A stretch of 34,904 nucleotides of DNA from Eggerthellaceae bacterium (GCA_017511465.1 JAFWJU010000108.1:1-34904); one strand, 5' to 3'; shown: positions 7,279 to 16,152, counted from the stretch's first letter. A program made the numbers and translations. Notes: generated by a model from the sequence alone, not told the origin.

Positions 7279-9786
7279 ATGCACCAACCCGACCACATAT
7301 CCGTGCGCGGCGCGCGTGTCCACAATTTGAAGGGCGTCGACGTCGACATTCCACTGGGAAAACTCGTCGGCATAGCGGGCGTGTCCGGCAGCGGGAAGAG
7401 CTCGCTTGCCCTGGGCGTGCTGTACGCCGAAGGGTCGCGGCGCTACCTGGACGCCCTTTCGACGTACACGCGGCGGCGCATCGCGCAGACTACGCGCGCG
7501 AGCGTCGATGTTGTCGAACATGTGCCCGCCGCGCTCGCCCTGCGCCAACGCCCCGGAATCCCCGATGTGCGCTCGACGTTCGGCACATCGACCGAATTGT
7601 TGAATTACCTGCGCTTGGCGTTTTCGCGTTTAGGCAGCCACACGTGCCCGAACGGGCATCATGTCGAACCGAGCATGAACGTGGCACTCGAACGCGAGAT
7701 GACGTGCCCCGTTTGCGGCGAGCGCTTTTTCGGTCCGGGTGCCGAGGCCATGGCGTTCAACAGCGAAGGCGCCTGCCCCACGTGCTCGGGCACGGGCGTC
7801 GTGCGCGAAGTCGATATTTCGAAGCTCGTGCCTGACGAAACCAAGACCATCGACGAGGGCGCCGTCGTCGTGTGGGGCAGCCTCATGTGGTCGCTCATGA
7901 AAGACGTCTGCCGCGAGATGGGCGTGCGCACCGACGTGCCGTTTTGCGAACTCACCGACGAAGAGCGCGACATCGTGTACCACGGCCCCGCCGAGAAGAA
8001 GCACCTGCTGTACCACAACGAGAACACGGGCGTGGCCGGCGAGATGGACTTCACGTACTTCAACGCCGTCTACACCGTCGAGAACGCGCTTTCCAAGGTG
8101 AAAGACGAAAAGGGCCTCAAGCGCGTGGCGAGGTTCCTAAAAGAAAGCCCATGCCCCGATTGCAAGGGCACCCGCCTGTCGGCGAAGGTGCGCTCCACGA
8201 CGCTCGCCGGCATGAACCTGGCGCAAGCGACGGCGCTGACGCTGGACGAGCTGGCAGCTTGGGTGCCCACCATCGTGCCGGCGCTTCCCGCCGAAATGCA
8301 ACCCATGGCCGAGAGCATCCTTGCGGGCATGGCCGAACCCACTGAAAGGCTGCAACAGCTGGGACTGGGATACTTGTCCCTCGACCGCGCATCCTCGACG
8401 CTTTCGACGGGCGAGCGGCAGCGCGTGCAACTGACCCGTGCCGTGCGCAACCGCACGACCGGCGTGTTGTACGTGCTCGACGAGCCGTCCATCGGCCTGC
8501 ATCCGTCTAACGTCGATGGCTTGCTCGGAGTCGTCGACGACTTGCTCGCCGATGGCAACTCCGTGCTCCTCGTGGACCATGACGTGCGCGTGTTGCGCCG
8601 ATGCGACCATCTCATCGAAATCGGTCCCGGATCGGGCGCCGAAGGCGGAAACATCATCGCGCAAGGCAGCGTCGACGAAATCGTGGCGACGCCCGGTTCG
8701 CGTATCGCAGGGTTCTTGACGGGCGACGAAACTGTCAAGCGCAGACGCACGGCGCCCGAATCGGAAACGCTCGCGCGCGACCCGTTCGCAAACGGGGCAG
8801 TTTACCTGCGCACAGGTGCCATTCACACCGTGAAACCGCTCGAGGTGCACATACCCCGCGGGTGCCTGACGGCCGTCACGGGCGTGTCGGGTTCGGGCAA
8901 GACGACGCTCGTATTGGAAAGCCTCGTGCCCGGCCTTAAGGCGGCCATCGGCAACACCCCGCTTCCCCCACATGTCATCGACGTGGGCGCAGAGGACTTG
9001 CGCCGCGTGAACCTGATCGACGCGACGCCCATCGGAGTGAACGTACGCTCGACCGTGGCGACGTATTCGGGCGTGCTCGACGACTTGCGTCGCGCATACG
9101 CTTTGATGCCGGCCGCAAAAGAGCGCAAGCTGAAGGCGGGCGATTTCTCGTACAACACGGGATCGTTGCGCTGCCCAACTTGCGACGGCACCGGCCAGAT
9201 ATCGCTGGACGTGCAGTTCTTGCCCGATGTTGACATCGAATGCCCCGATTGCCGCGGTTCGCGCTACGGTGAGGATGCATGGAAGCTTGCGAAGGACCTG
9301 GAAGGACCCGCAGGCATCACGAGCATGTCGCTTCCTGCGCTCATGGCGTTGACGGTCGACGAGGCGCTCGCAGTATGCGGGAGCATGAAGAAGGTCGCCT
9401 CGAAACTGCAGGTGCTACACGACCTGGGACTGGGGTACCTGACGCTCGGCGAGGCGACGCCGGCGCTTTCGGGCGGCGAGGCGCAGCGCCTGAAGCTCGC
9501 AAGCGAGATTGGCCGGGATCAACGCCAATCCCTCTTCGTGTTCGACGAGCCCACCATCGGCCTGCATCCACTCGACGTCGAAGTGTTGCTCGGTGTGCTG
9601 CAGGACTTGGTCGACCATGGGGCTACCGTCGTCGTCATCGAGCACGACCTGGACATGATAGCCAACGCCGACTACATCGTGGACATGGGCCCCGGCGGCG
9701 GCGAGGCGGGAGGACGCATCGTGGCAAGCGGCACCCCCGCGCAAGTGAAAGCCAACCCCGAAAGCATCACCGCACGATACCTGTAA
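7279..9786 (+). CDS. class II UvrA-like ABC ATPase (UvrA paralog without UvrB-binding domain)
   Basis: 835-residue soluble tandem ABC ATPase of the UvrA family; canonical UvrA is about 940 residues. First half: Walker A GVSGSGKSS (34-42), then a zinc module with CPVC and CPTC pairs, signature STGERQRVQL and Walker B VLYVLDEPSIGLH. Second half: Walker A GVSGSGKTT, a CPTC/CPDC zinc finger, signature LSGGEAQRLKL and VFDEPTIGLH. Between the first conserved DYLRL-like segment (NYLRLAF) and the first zinc finger only about 35 residues remain, so the UvrB-interaction domain is missing. Such class II proteins are linked to DNA-damage tolerance or resistance to DNA-binding drugs rather than ordinary excision repair. 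The ATG at 7279 has a GAGAGG ribosome site; a longer reading frame upstream overlaps murT and is not real. It ends against a hairpin shared with the marR gene. Confidence 0.9.
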   Translation: MHQPDHISVRGARVHNLKGVDVDIPLGKLVGIAGVSGSGKSSLALGVLYAEGSRRYLDALSTYTRRRIAQTTRASVDVVEHVPAALALRQRPGIPDVRSTFGTSTELLNYLRLAFSRLGSHTCPNGHHVEPSMNVALEREMTCPVCGERFFGPGAEAMAFNSEGACPTCSGTGVVREVDISKLVPDETKTIDEGAVVVWGSLMWSLMKDVCREMGVRTDVPFCELTDEERDIVYHGPAEKKHLLYHNENTGVAGEMDFTYFNAVYTVENALSKVKDEKGLKRVARFLKESPCPDCKGTRLSAKVRSTTLAGMNLAQATALTLDELAAWVPTIVPALPAEMQPMAESILAGMAEPTERLQQLGLGYLSLDRASSTLSTGERQRVQLTRAVRNRTTGVLYVLDEPSIGLHPSNVDGLLGVVDDLLADGNSVLLVDHDVRVLRRCDHLIEIGPGSGAEGGNIIAQGSVDEIVATPGSRIAGFLTGDETVKRRRTAPESETLARDPFANGAVYLRTGAIHTVKPLEVHIPRGCLTAVTGVSGSGKTTLVLESLVPGLKAAIGNTPLPPHVIDVGAEDLRRVNLIDATPIGVNVRSTVATYSGVLDDLRRAYALMPAAKERKLKAGDFSYNTGSLRCPTCDGTGQISLDVQFLPDVDIECPDCRGSRYGEDAWKLAKDLEGPAGITSMSLPALMALTVDEALAVCGSMKKVASKLQVLHDLGLGYLTLGEATPALSGGEAQRLKLASEIGRDQRQSLFVFDEPTIGLHPLDVEVLLGVLQDLVDHGATVVVIEHDLDMIANADYIVDMGPGGGEAGGRIVASGTPAQVKANPESITARYL

Positions 9787-9805
9787 CCGCTTCCTTGGAA
9801 AAGCA

Positions 9806-9837
9806 AATGCCCGCCCTGGCAGTCCAAGGCGGGCATT
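9806..9837 (-). terminator. terminator between convergent uvrA-like and marR-like genes
   Basis: A perfect 10-bp stem AATGCCCGCC/GGCGGGCATT (9806-9815 with 9828-9837) and a 12-nt loop lie between the two convergent stop codons. On the minus strand the stem is followed by TTTGCTTTT-type sequence, so it best terminates the marR-like gene. The plus strand has no T-run, but the stem could still serve the uvrA-like gene. Confidence 0.65.
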
Positions 9838-9861
9838 CGGCATGCATTGCACTGAGCCGAT

Positions 9862-10539
9862 TTATGCGATGACGGTTTTCTCGCTTTCGGCGTGCTTGCA
9901 GTGGCGCTTGGGACGATGCGCGTCAAGCTCATCGCCCAGCTTGTCCAAAATGGCGGACAGCTGCTCCTTTTCCTCGTCGGTCAACACTGCGAACATGTCG
10001 GCGGCGGCCAGGGCGCGGCGCTCTGCGATCTCGGCAGCGCGCGTGCGGCCCTCGTCAGTCAGCGTGACCTGGATGGCACGACCGTCTTCCTGCGACTTCT
10101 TGCGCTCGATCAGGCCGCGTTCCTCGAGGCGCTGCAGCATTTCGCCGAGCGTCTGCGGGCGGATGCCCAACAGGAAAGCCAAATCCTTCTGGTTGATGCC
10201 CTCTTGCATCGAAACCATCGTCAGCACGCGCGCCTGGCCGTGGCGCTTGTGGCCGTGGCCGTGACCCTTGCCGTGGCACTGGGGGCCGTCGAACGGGCGG
10301 CTCTGGGGGCCGTGACCGTGCGGGCCGTGCGGATGCTCGGCGTCGGCGCCCATTTCGAAGGGAGCAGGTTGCGCGCCGGGGCCACCCGGCTTGCACGGAG
10401 CGCCGAACGGGCCGGGGCCGCCGTGGCCGTGGCCGTGCGGGCCGTGCTTATGGCAACCGCGGTCTTCTCCCTCGATGTGACGCATGATCATGCCGGTGCG
10501 GACGAGTTTCTGCATGAGCTCTTCGTTGTTGATAGCCAT
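9862..10539 (-). CDS. MarR-family regulator with a long His/Gly-rich insertion
   Basis: 225-residue winged-helix repressor. Residues 1-25 form a first helix. About residues 26-100 are a His/Gly/Pro-rich segment with roughly 14 histidines and 3 cysteines (repeated HGHGHG-type runs). From about 103 the MarR core follows: helix-turn-helix INQKDLAFLLGIRPQTLGEM, then wing LIERKKSQEDGRAIQVTLT, then dimer helices. The C-terminus is again basic and His-rich (RPKRHCKH). The insertion suggests metal binding, so the protein may sense or buffer Ni, Zn, Cu or Co; this is inference. The gene stands alone. Its promoter carries three copies of an AGTAAG-N4-CTTACT-type palindrome, strongly suggesting autoregulation. 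Confidence 0.88.
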   Translation of the reverse strand: MAINNEELMQKLVRTGMIMRHIEGEDRGCHKHGPHGHGHGGPGPFGAPCKPGGPGAQPAPFEMGADAEHPHGPHGHGPQSRPFDGPQCHGKGHGHGHKRHGQARVLTMVSMQEGINQKDLAFLLGIRPQTLGEMLQRLEERGLIERKKSQEDGRAIQVTLTDEGRTRAAEIAERRALAAADMFAVLTDEEKEQLSAILDKLGDELDAHRPKRHCKHAESEKTVIA

Positions 10540-10568
10540 AACGTTGTTTCCTCTCTCTTGGCTGCTTG

Positions 10569-10658
10569 TTAGTAAGCTTTCTTAGCTTTCGTTGTATATA
10601 ATAATCAGGTTCCTTACTAATGCAAGGGTAGAGGGAGAAATTAGTAAGTTTCCTTACT
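10569..10658 (-). promoter_or_regulatory. marR-like promoter with three palindromic operators
   Basis: On the minus strand, -35 TTGCAT (10620-10625) and -10 TATTAT (10598-10603) are spaced 16 bp. Around them are three related sites. Operator A is a perfect palindrome AGTAAG-TTTC-CTTACT at 10643-10658. Operator B has the half site CTTACTAA (10613-10620) in the -35/-10 spacer, with a left arm matching at 4 of 6 positions. Operator C is AGTAAG-CTTT-CTTAGC at 10571-10586, downstream of the -10. Sites upstream of, inside and downstream of one promoter are the expected layout for a self-repressing MarR protein. Confidence 0.7.
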
Positions 10659-10685
10659 TTCTACATGCCTTGGAAAACGCGCTGT

Positions 10686-11900
10686 TTACTTTGCAGCTAC
10701 TTCGCGGTACAGCTCATCGAGCTCGCGGATGATGACAGCCTGGGAGTAGTGACCCACCGCATATGCCGCGATGTCTTCGCGCCAAGCCGGATTGGCCAGC
10801 GCGCGGCCCAACGTGTCGATAATGCCTCGTGCCAAATCGGCCGGGTCTTCGGGATTCACCAAAGCGCCTACCGATTCGTTCACGAAATCGGGCAAACCAC
10901 CCTGGTTCGTGGCGACGACGGGCGTACCGCATGCCATGGCTTCGACAGCCACGAGCCCGAACGGCTCGCGCCGCGACGGAACCAAGTCGACATCGGCGAT
11001 GTTGTACAAGCGGGCAAGTTCGTCCTGTGCCACGTTGCCCACGAAGAACACGCGCTTAAGACCGAGTTCGCGCGCTTGCGCTTCAAGATTGCCGCGCTCT
11101 TCCCCATCGCCTGCCAGCACCGTGATGGCGTTCGGGCACGCAACCTCGTACGTGGCCGCGGCGTCCATGAGGATGTCGATGCCCTTGAAGCGCGTCATCT
11201 TGCCGGCAAAGAGGATGATGTCCTGACCGGCGTACTCGAAACCATGAGCTGCAAGCACTTCGGTGCGATCGAGCTTCTGCGGATAGAAGATGTCGGGGTT
11301 GTAGCCGTTGCGCATGCGCACGATCTTGTCGGCATACTGGGGGAACCTGTCGCGCACGAGCTTCTCGTTGTCTGCCGAGATACAGATGACCTTTTCGCAC
11401 GCCTGCATGGCCGTCTCCGCGAAATAGCGCATCTCGGGCCACTTGTCATAACCCATGAGGTCGGTGCCATGCGCCGTCAGCACCAGCGGCACACCGCAAT
11501 CAACGGCAAGCGACGACAGCGCCCACACGTGCTGGCCGTGAATGACGTCTGGTGCGAAATCGCGCACTTCCTCTTGGATGGCCTGTTCGAATGCCGCGAG
11601 ATATGCCTGCATCTGAGCGTCGGTTAAAGCGGAAAAGGCCACAATGGAAACGGGATGCGTCGTGAAGCACGGGAAGTTGAACGGCAGCGCGCCCGCATCC
11701 GTTGCCAACGGGTCGTCGGGATTCGTGAAGAACACCGGATGCAACCGCACACCCTGATACTGGGGGATGTCGACCGTGTTGACGGGCAGGATGACGCACA
11801 CCTCATGCCCCAGCTTGACCAGCTGGGTCGCCAGGTTCTTCGTGTACGTACCCGAACCCGAGCCTTCGAGCGGGAAATGGTTGATCATGAGGATGCGCAT
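10686..11900 (-). CDS. GT4-family glycosyltransferase
   Basis: 404-residue GT-B-fold retaining glycosyltransferase, probably cytoplasmic. The N-terminus MRILMINHFPLEGSGSGTYT has the glycine-rich acceptor-side loop of GT4 enzymes. HGQHVWALSS and LVLTAHGTDLMGY follow. The donor-binding half has LFAGKMTRFKGIDIL and the EX7E-type motif REPFGLVAVEAMACGTPVVA. It uses a nucleotide sugar; donor and acceptor cannot be told from sequence. The ATG at 11900 has an AAGGAGG ribosome site, and the open frame upstream of it is fortuitous. No other cell-envelope glycan genes adjoin it, so its product (lipid glycan, glycolipid or small thiol precursor) is unknown. Confidence 0.88.
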   Translation of the reverse strand: MRILMINHFPLEGSGSGTYTKNLATQLVKLGHEVCVILPVNTVDIPQYQGVRLHPVFFTNPDDPLATDAGALPFNFPCFTTHPVSIVAFSALTDAQMQAYLAAFEQAIQEEVRDFAPDVIHGQHVWALSSLAVDCGVPLVLTAHGTDLMGYDKWPEMRYFAETAMQACEKVICISADNEKLVRDRFPQYADKIVRMRNGYNPDIFYPQKLDRTEVLAAHGFEYAGQDIILFAGKMTRFKGIDILMDAAATYEVACPNAITVLAGDGEERGNLEAQARELGLKRVFFVGNVAQDELARLYNIADVDLVPSRREPFGLVAVEAMACGTPVVATNQGGLPDFVNESVGALVNPEDPADLARGIIDTLGRALANPAWREDIAAYAVGHYSQAVIIRELDELYREVAAK

Positions 11901-12151
11901 GACGGCCTCCTTGCTGTCGTACCAGGTGATTCGTCCATGATACCGAAAAAGCGCGCCGTTAAGACCGAGGGCGTTGAGTTCGCCCGGCTTCGCATGCTGA
12001 GTCAAAACCGAGGACGGTTCCCGCAGAGTCGCCTGAGTGCCACCCGTGGCCTTTGGCGCATCGGCACCTGGTACCCAGATGCCGCCCATGTGGCATAATC
12101 ATCCTGTCTGGAGAAGAGTTCTTGTGAGGTTTTTGCAAGATCGGAGCACGT
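11901..12151. promoter_or_regulatory. divergent intergenic region with long-range inverted repeat
   Basis: This 251-bp gap lies between the divergent glycosyltransferase and winged-helix genes. It holds a perfect 10-bp inverted pair GTACCAGGTG (11919-11928) and CACCTGGTAC (12065-12074), about 136 bp apart, one near each gene. A CATAAT box near 12093-12098 is a weak -10 candidate for the plus-strand gene. Nothing else was recognised. Confidence 0.3.
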
Positions 12152-12712
12152 ATGTATCAAGGACAAGCGCAATTGGACACTGAAAAACAATGCCCCGGCT
12201 GCCGTTCCAAATGCGAGATTGACGACCTGCAATGCGCAAGGGGCATCACCTTGCACGTCAACCGTCAAGATAACGGCGAAAGCGAGCTAGAAGACGACAC
12301 CGCATCATATGATTACGGTCCGGTTATGTCGCCCGAAAAGCGACTCTCGAAGGTCATTCCCCTCATCGGAAAGAAGCTGAAAAGGGCTCTCTCCGAAAGC
12401 GATAGCCGCGTGGTAGGTGGAATACTGGACCGGCACGGCGGTTTCATGTCGTTGAAAATGCTCGCATACCATGCGGAACTGAGCCGAGACGAGCTTTTCG
12501 ACGCGCTTGACGACCTCAGCAAGAACGGGTTCGTCATCTGCGAACACATCCATCCGTGTGGCGAATCCGCCGAGTTGACGGAACTGGGCAGGCAGCAGGT
12601 CGCCATCTGGCGTGAAGAGTACAACGCCGCCTGCGTCGAGTTCGCCTCTCCCCTGACGACCGACGAATGTCAGCAGCTCGTGTCGCTCATACTCAAACTC
12701 GCTAATAACTAG
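12152..12712 (+). CDS. winged-helix protein with N-terminal four-cysteine motif
   Basis: 186-residue putative regulator. The N-terminus carries four cysteines (C14, C17, C21, C28: CPGCRSKCEIDDLQC), which could bind zinc or an iron-sulfur cluster. A linker follows, and from about residue 70 a MarR-like winged-helix region: helix DSRVVGGILDRHGGFMSLKM, recognition-type helix LSRDELFDALDDLSKNGFV, and wing HPCGESAELTELGRQQV. The last 35 residues look like a dimerisation helix. The ATG has a CGGAG ribosome site. It stands alone between a divergent glycosyltransferase and a convergent helicase gene. The targets and the nature of the signal are unknown; a redox or metal switch is a guess from the cysteines. 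Confidence 0.75.
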   Translation: MYQGQAQLDTEKQCPGCRSKCEIDDLQCARGITLHVNRQDNGESELEDDTASYDYGPVMSPEKRLSKVIPLIGKKLKRALSESDSRVVGGILDRHGGFMSLKMLAYHAELSRDELFDALDDLSKNGFVICEHIHPCGESAELTELGRQQVAIWREEYNAACVEFASPLTTDECQQLVSLILKLANN

Positions 12713-12803
12713 ATGCGACATGCCGCTCCTTGGGGGCGATGCGCCATTGCGCAGTCGCAACCACGTAAGGCTGTTGTATACCACGATCTCGTGCCTATTC
12801 GCC

Positions 12804-14900
12804 TTAGCGCAAGACACCCGTCAGCTTGCCGTTGGCGATGAGCGTGACGCGCTGCGTGGCGCGCGAGATGGCCGTGTACAGGCGATGGCGCCGCACGGGC
12901 TTGTCGGGGAAGGCCCCCTCTTGCACGTCGGGCACGATGACATGGTCGAATTCCAAGCCCTTCGCCAACTTGACGTCCATGAGCACGACACCCGAATTGG
13001 GCAGCTCGCCATCGGCGGGGACCGTCGCAATCGGCTCGTCTGCCAACAGTTTCGCCAGCTGCTTCGCACGCGTGCGGCTGTTGGCGATAAGCGCGGTCAG
13101 GCACTCCTCGCCCGCAGCGCGTTGCACGGCTTCGCGCAAGGCAGCCTCGTATGCGGCATCGTCGGAACACTCGATGATTTCGGGCAACGTGCCCGGGCGC
13201 TGGACCGACGACGCCTCCAAACGCTCGCTTTCGGGCAACAGCCTGGAAAACAGCTCGGTGATCTCGGGCGATGAGCGGTAGCTGATCATGAGGGCGCATT
13301 CGTCCACGCTGCCGCGCAGGTCGCTGAACAAGTCCCGCACCTGGGCAAACGTGGCGGTGCCTTCGTGCACTGCCTGGTTCTCGTCGCCGAGCAGCAGGAA
13401 ATGCGCGTTGGCGAAGTAGCGCGCCAGCACGGCCAGCTGCGTCGTCGTGTAGTCTTGCACCTCGTCGACCATGACGTAGCGCGCGTGACGTTCTCCCCCG
13501 CCCACGAGCGCCAGTTTCAGGTACAGCCATTCCACGGCGTCAAGCGTCTCGCGGCCGAGGATGCGCATGCCGATGCGGTCAAGGCGCAGCCAGTCGCCTT
13601 GCTCGATGGCATGCACGACCGGTTCGTAGCGCAGCGTCAGCCATTGGCGCGTGAGGGCCACCAGCTCCTCATCGTCGGCGGGTGCAAGCTGTTGGCCGAA
13701 CAGGCGGATCTGCTCGTCATCGGGCAGGTCGAGCACGCGCTCCTGCGTTTCGGCGTCTTTCGATAGGCGCATGATGCGCTGCTCGAGCTTGTCCTTGAGG
13801 TCTTCGATGGCGAGCGTGCAACGGTGCGTGCCCATCGGCAGGTAGGCGAACTTGTCCATCGAGGCGCGCACCGAATGGGCGGCTATGACGCGCTCGTCCT
13901 CGACGCGCAGGTCGCAATAATCGTTCGATGCCAGCTGAACCGTGGGAACGAGCTCATCGATAAGGCGCAACGTCGCCAAGTCCGCATCGCGCGCGATGCC
14001 GCGGCCCGCGAGGCCCAAGCGCTTCATCAGCCCATCCCACGTCATGATCTGCGGGTTCGACTCGCCCATATCGGGCAACACGCGGTCGATGTAGCGCCCG
14101 AACACCGAGTTGGGCGTCAGCAGGAACACTTGCGCTGGATTCAGCGTTTCGCGCTCGGTGTAGAACAGGTAGGCGATGCGCTGCAGCAAAACGGACGTCT
14201 TGCCCGAACCCGCAATGCCGTGGACAAGCAGCACGGGCACGTCGGCATGGCGGATGACGCGGTTCTGCTCTTTTTGGATTGTCGTCGTGATGGCCTGCAG
14301 CTGTGCCGTGCGGCGCTTTGACAGCGACGCCAGCAGCAATGGGTCCTCGATGGCCACGGTAGTGTCGAAATACGAGTTCAGGCGGTCGCGCACGATGTCG
14401 AATTGGCGGCGCAGCTGAAGGTCGACTTCGATGGTGCGCCCATTGGCCTCGTACGACGTGTTGCCGTTTTCCTGGTTGTAGTACACCTCCGCCACGGGGC
14501 TGCGCCAGTCCACGATGAAGTGGCGGCGCTTCTCGTCGGTCATGCCGGCGGCGCCGATGTAGATGTCCTTGGGCTCATCGGCATGCGGGAACTTGCACCG
14601 CACCTTCGCGAAATACGGCCTGCGCATGAGCAGCTGGGCACGGCGCAGCTTCTCCTCGTTGATGTCGGCGGTCAGGTTGTAGCTCTCGATGATGCGGTTC
14701 ATGGCCTCGAGTTCGGCAAGCGTCTCAAGCTGGATGTCGCGCGCGAAATCGCGGGTCATCTCGTCGAACATGTCCTCCTTATCGGCGAGGGCCTCGGCCA
14801 ACGTGCGTTCCATCTGGGCGCGCACGTCGCGCTCGATTTCGGCCAGCTTGCCGTAAGCCCATGTCAGGTGCTGTTGCTCCTCTTGGAAAACCGAGTCCAT
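12804..14900 (-). CDS. helD: HelD-type superfamily 1 helicase / RNA polymerase-recycling factor
   Basis: 698-residue SF1 (UvrD/Rep-like) ATPase. An N-terminal coiled-coil arm (about 1-100) precedes a HelD-specific region with IVDWRSPVAEVYY (about 129-141). Then come Walker A GIAGSGKTSVLLQR (about 228-241), the Walker B/motif II segment MVDEVQDYTTTQLAVLARY, motif III LLLGDENQAVH, and C-terminal motifs including AKGLEFDHVIVPD and LYTAISRATQRVTL. In Gram-positive bacteria HelD binds RNA polymerase and uses ATP to release it from stalled complexes or nucleic acid; it can also give rifamycin tolerance. The ATG at 14900 has a GAAAGG ribosome site. The gene is monocistronic and divergent from the LD-carboxypeptidase gene. 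Confidence 0.9.
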   Translation of the reverse strand: MDSVFQEEQQHLTWAYGKLAEIERDVRAQMERTLAEALADKEDMFDEMTRDFARDIQLETLAELEAMNRIIESYNLTADINEEKLRRAQLLMRRPYFAKVRCKFPHADEPKDIYIGAAGMTDEKRRHFIVDWRSPVAEVYYNQENGNTSYEANGRTIEVDLQLRRQFDIVRDRLNSYFDTTVAIEDPLLLASLSKRRTAQLQAITTTIQKEQNRVIRHADVPVLLVHGIAGSGKTSVLLQRIAYLFYTERETLNPAQVFLLTPNSVFGRYIDRVLPDMGESNPQIMTWDGLMKRLGLAGRGIARDADLATLRLIDELVPTVQLASNDYCDLRVEDERVIAAHSVRASMDKFAYLPMGTHRCTLAIEDLKDKLEQRIMRLSKDAETQERVLDLPDDEQIRLFGQQLAPADDEELVALTRQWLTLRYEPVVHAIEQGDWLRLDRIGMRILGRETLDAVEWLYLKLALVGGGERHARYVMVDEVQDYTTTQLAVLARYFANAHFLLLGDENQAVHEGTATFAQVRDLFSDLRGSVDECALMISYRSSPEITELFSRLLPESERLEASSVQRPGTLPEIIECSDDAAYEAALREAVQRAAGEECLTALIANSRTRAKQLAKLLADEPIATVPADGELPNSGVVLMDVKLAKGLEFDHVIVPDVQEGAFPDKPVRRHRLYTAISRATQRVTLIANGKLTGVLR

Positions 14901-15023
14901 GTCAGCCTTTCAAAACCTTGCCGATTGAAAAACGAGTTTATCTATTCTACGCTAACGTAACCCAAGAAGGCGCATCAGATGCAAAGTGCGCGATGAAGGC
15001 GGAATCTTTACGTGGAGGTGCGT

Positions 15024-16103
15024 ATGAAAGCCAAGATTGGACGAGCCCTGGGTATCTGCATGTTGGTGGGGTGCGCATTGCTGTGCGTTGCCTGCGGCCA
15101 AGCGCAAGAGGCCGATAAGACGACGTCGGAAGGCGTGGATACGCCGATTCAGGTGAGTTATGCGCAGTATTCCGGAAGCCATGGCTCGCTGTTCCTCGCC
15201 GAAGGGGACTCGGTCGCCGTCATATCGCCATCGGCGCTTCCCAGCCAGAAACAGGTGGATGCGACCGTCGAGGGCCTGAAGCAATGGGGCTACAATCCCG
15301 TGCAGGGCAAGCACGTATGCGAGGAGAACCGCACGCTCGATGACTGCATCGAGGATTTGACCTGGGCTCTCGAAGATCCTTCCATCAAGGCTATTTTCTG
15401 CGTCCGCGGAGGCTATGGAGTCTCGGAAGTCATGGACGCCATTCCGCTGGACCTCATCGCGTCTTCGGACAAGCTCATCATCGGCTACAGCGACATAACC
15501 GCATGCCATTCGGCTTGGACGGCAGCGGGATTGCCGTCGGTGTACGGATCCATGAGCGCGACGTTCATCGACCTTCCGAAGGAATGCGCTGAAGCCGAGA
15601 AGCGGATGCTTGGCGGCGAGATGCCCGTGTATACGTGCGAGGCAAACGGCCTCTGCATCCAGGGCGAGGCTGACGGTGTGCTGATCGGGGGTAACCTGTC
15701 CACGTTCACGGGCGTGCTCGGCACTGCCTATGACTGCACCAAGATAGACGAGCCCTACATCCTGTTCGTGGAAGACGTCGAAGAGGACATCCAGCATGTG
15801 CATCGCTACCTGACGATCCTCGATCACCTGGGCGTGTTGGACAATGCGGCGGGAATTGTCATCGGGGAATGGACCGACCTGCCGCCAATTGACGACGGTG
15901 ACTTCTCGGGCGATTCCCGAGGCGGCGAGTTCGCGTCGGTCAACGAGATGATCGTGAGGGAGTTCGCAGACGATTTGAAGGCTCCGGTGGCGTTCGGTTT
16001 CCCGACAGGCCATGGCGAGATCAATTACCCGCTACTGCTGGGTGAGCGCGTGCACCTGAGCGTATCCGACGGCTCTTACACGCTGGATTGGTCGCAGGGT
16101 TAA
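15024..16103 (+). CDS. S66-family LD-carboxypeptidase lipoprotein
   Basis: 359-residue secreted lipoprotein. A signal peptide ends in a lipobox-like VACGQ at about residue 24. The S66 peptidase fold follows, with the catalytic serine in GYSDIT, the catalytic glutamate in LFVEDVEEDIQH and the histidine in FPTGHGEINYP. FCVRGGYGV is the usual glycine-rich strand. S66 enzymes (LdcA, MccF) cleave LD bonds in muropeptide tetrapeptides or acyl-nucleotide antibiotics; most are cytoplasmic, so a lipid-anchored form outside the membrane is notable and points to wall turnover. Start: the ATG at 15024 has a GGAGG ribosome site 5-6 nt upstream; a GTG at 15012 would remove that spacing. Substrate is inferred. 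Confidence 0.88.
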   Translation: MKAKIGRALGICMLVGCALLCVACGQAQEADKTTSEGVDTPIQVSYAQYSGSHGSLFLAEGDSVAVISPSALPSQKQVDATVEGLKQWGYNPVQGKHVCEENRTLDDCIEDLTWALEDPSIKAIFCVRGGYGVSEVMDAIPLDLIASSDKLIIGYSDITACHSAWTAAGLPSVYGSMSATFIDLPKECAEAEKRMLGGEMPVYTCEANGLCIQGEADGVLIGGNLSTFTGVLGTAYDCTKIDEPYILFVEDVEEDIQHVHRYLTILDHLGVLDNAAGIVIGEWTDLPPIDDGDFSGDSRGGEFASVNEMIVREFADDLKAPVAFGFPTGHGEINYPLLLGERVHLSVSDGSYTLDWSQG

Positions 16104-16152
16104 ACCGAAATCCCGGAAGCCTGCTTACACCTGCAATACCGTGACAACATGA

